Source of the DNA: Salinimicrobium catena
Lineage (GTDB): Bacteria; Bacteroidota; Bacteroidia; Flavobacteriales; Flavobacteriaceae
Assembly (NCBI RefSeq): GCF_900102915.1
Contig: NZ_FNGG01000002.1
Location: 399,097 to 463,096 of the forward strand
DNA: 64,000 nucleotides
Direction of reading: 5' to 3'
Below are positions 63,827-64,000 of this stretch, one piece after another. The notes under the pieces were generated by a model, which saw only the letters and a list, made by a program, of their open reading frames with translations, was not told where the DNA came from and searched no databases. A program made the translations under genes and the position numbers. Position 1 is the first letter of the stretch, and each line of letters opens with the position of its first letter.

Positions 63827-63868
63827 CATAATCTTCTTAATCATTTACATAATCTTCTTAATCATTTA
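63827..63868. repeat. Perfect tandem duplication of 21 bases
   Basis: The same 21 bases occur at 63827-63847 and 63848-63868, six bases after the stop of the DUF4251 gene. The unit is not self-complementary enough to be a terminator. It looks like a recent replication-slippage event. Confidence 0.9.
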
Positions 63869-63904
63869 AAGGTGGAGTGAAAAGGTTATTCTTTCCATTA
63901 CTTC

Positions 63905-63937
<33 letters not shown>

Positions 63938-63953
63938 TGCAATAGATATATTT

Positions 63954-64000
63954 ATGAGAAGAGGGCTGTCACTACATAAATACTTCCAATGCCTTACTTC
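63954..64000 (+). other. Possible start of a gene cut by the window edge
   Basis: An ATG at 63954 opens a frame (MRRGLSLHKYF...) that stays open for 15 codons to the window end, after an AT-rich stretch. No motif supports it; it may be chance. Confidence 0.2.

Overview
The window is chromosomal DNA of a Bacteroidota bacterium, most likely a marine member of the Flavobacteriaceae (Gramella/Salegentibacter/Zunongwangia-like; this rank is an inference from gene content, not a database match). Evidence for it includes Bacteroidota-type promoters (TTTG, about 19-20 bases, TAnnTTTG), many lipoprotein and outer-membrane proteins, TamB and LptD of the Bacteroidota type, BshA, DUF4159, DUF1835 and DUF4251 proteins, a fused E1 alpha/beta dehydrogenase and MutS2 without an Smr domain. 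No tRNA, rRNA, CRISPR array, insertion sequence or phage gene was found.

Layout. 1-548: non-coding, with terminator hairpins and a 35-base duplication. 549-8092: signalling genes, namely a LuxR-type regulator, a single-domain response regulator and a 1979-residue soluble hybrid histidine kinase with nine repeated HAMP-type units. 8287-9102: a glycosyltransferase. 9109-14338: a leftward six-gene operon, mostly RNA modification (TsaD, RsmE, TrmH-type and a PG_1098-like methyltransferase, with a DUF4159 protein and an AI-2E family membrane protein). 14433-24185: envelope biogenesis (TamB, LptD, amidase, MlaD) with RidA. 24205-26386: an HdrC/HdrB-like iron-sulfur pair. 27163-31739: a small unknown protein, a NagZ/serine-hydrolase fusion and BshA. 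32370-38961: a YdiJ-like flavin/iron-sulfur dehydrogenase, chorismate synthase, a dicarboxylate symporter and a QEGLA-family protein whose metal-site residues look lost. 38969-43137: DCC oxidoreductase, MutS2, uracil-DNA glycosylase and a cytosolic solute-binding-like protein. 43134-48396: a leftward operon with polyphosphate kinase, nucleoside phosphorylase, DUF1835, SUI1 and an Fe(II)/2-oxoglutarate-type oxygenase. 48518-52071: E1 dehydrogenase, a 53-residue DUF1328 membrane protein that is easily missed, a lipocalin-like lipoprotein and an OmpA lipoprotein.

52126-58385 is the most striking region: eight tightly packed co-directional genes for a flavoprotein, a methyltransferase, a type III polyketide synthase, a FabI/FabL-like reductase, a FabZ-like dehydratase, a FabF-like ketosynthase, an acyl carrier protein and a phosphopantetheinyl transferase. 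The first three match the functional set of the Streptomyces srsABC phenolic-lipid operon. The last five look like a private type II fatty-acid line that could build the acyl starter. The inferred product is a methylated and oxidised alkylresorcinol, alkylpyrone or alkylquinone lipid. I did not recognise this exact combination as a characterised system, but I could not search for it.

58466-63820 holds an MBL-like protein without the metal motif, a membrane protein with an acidic tail, an Aquifex-type aconitase with a Ser at one expected cluster-ligand position, a cation diffusion facilitator and a DUF4251 lipoprotein.
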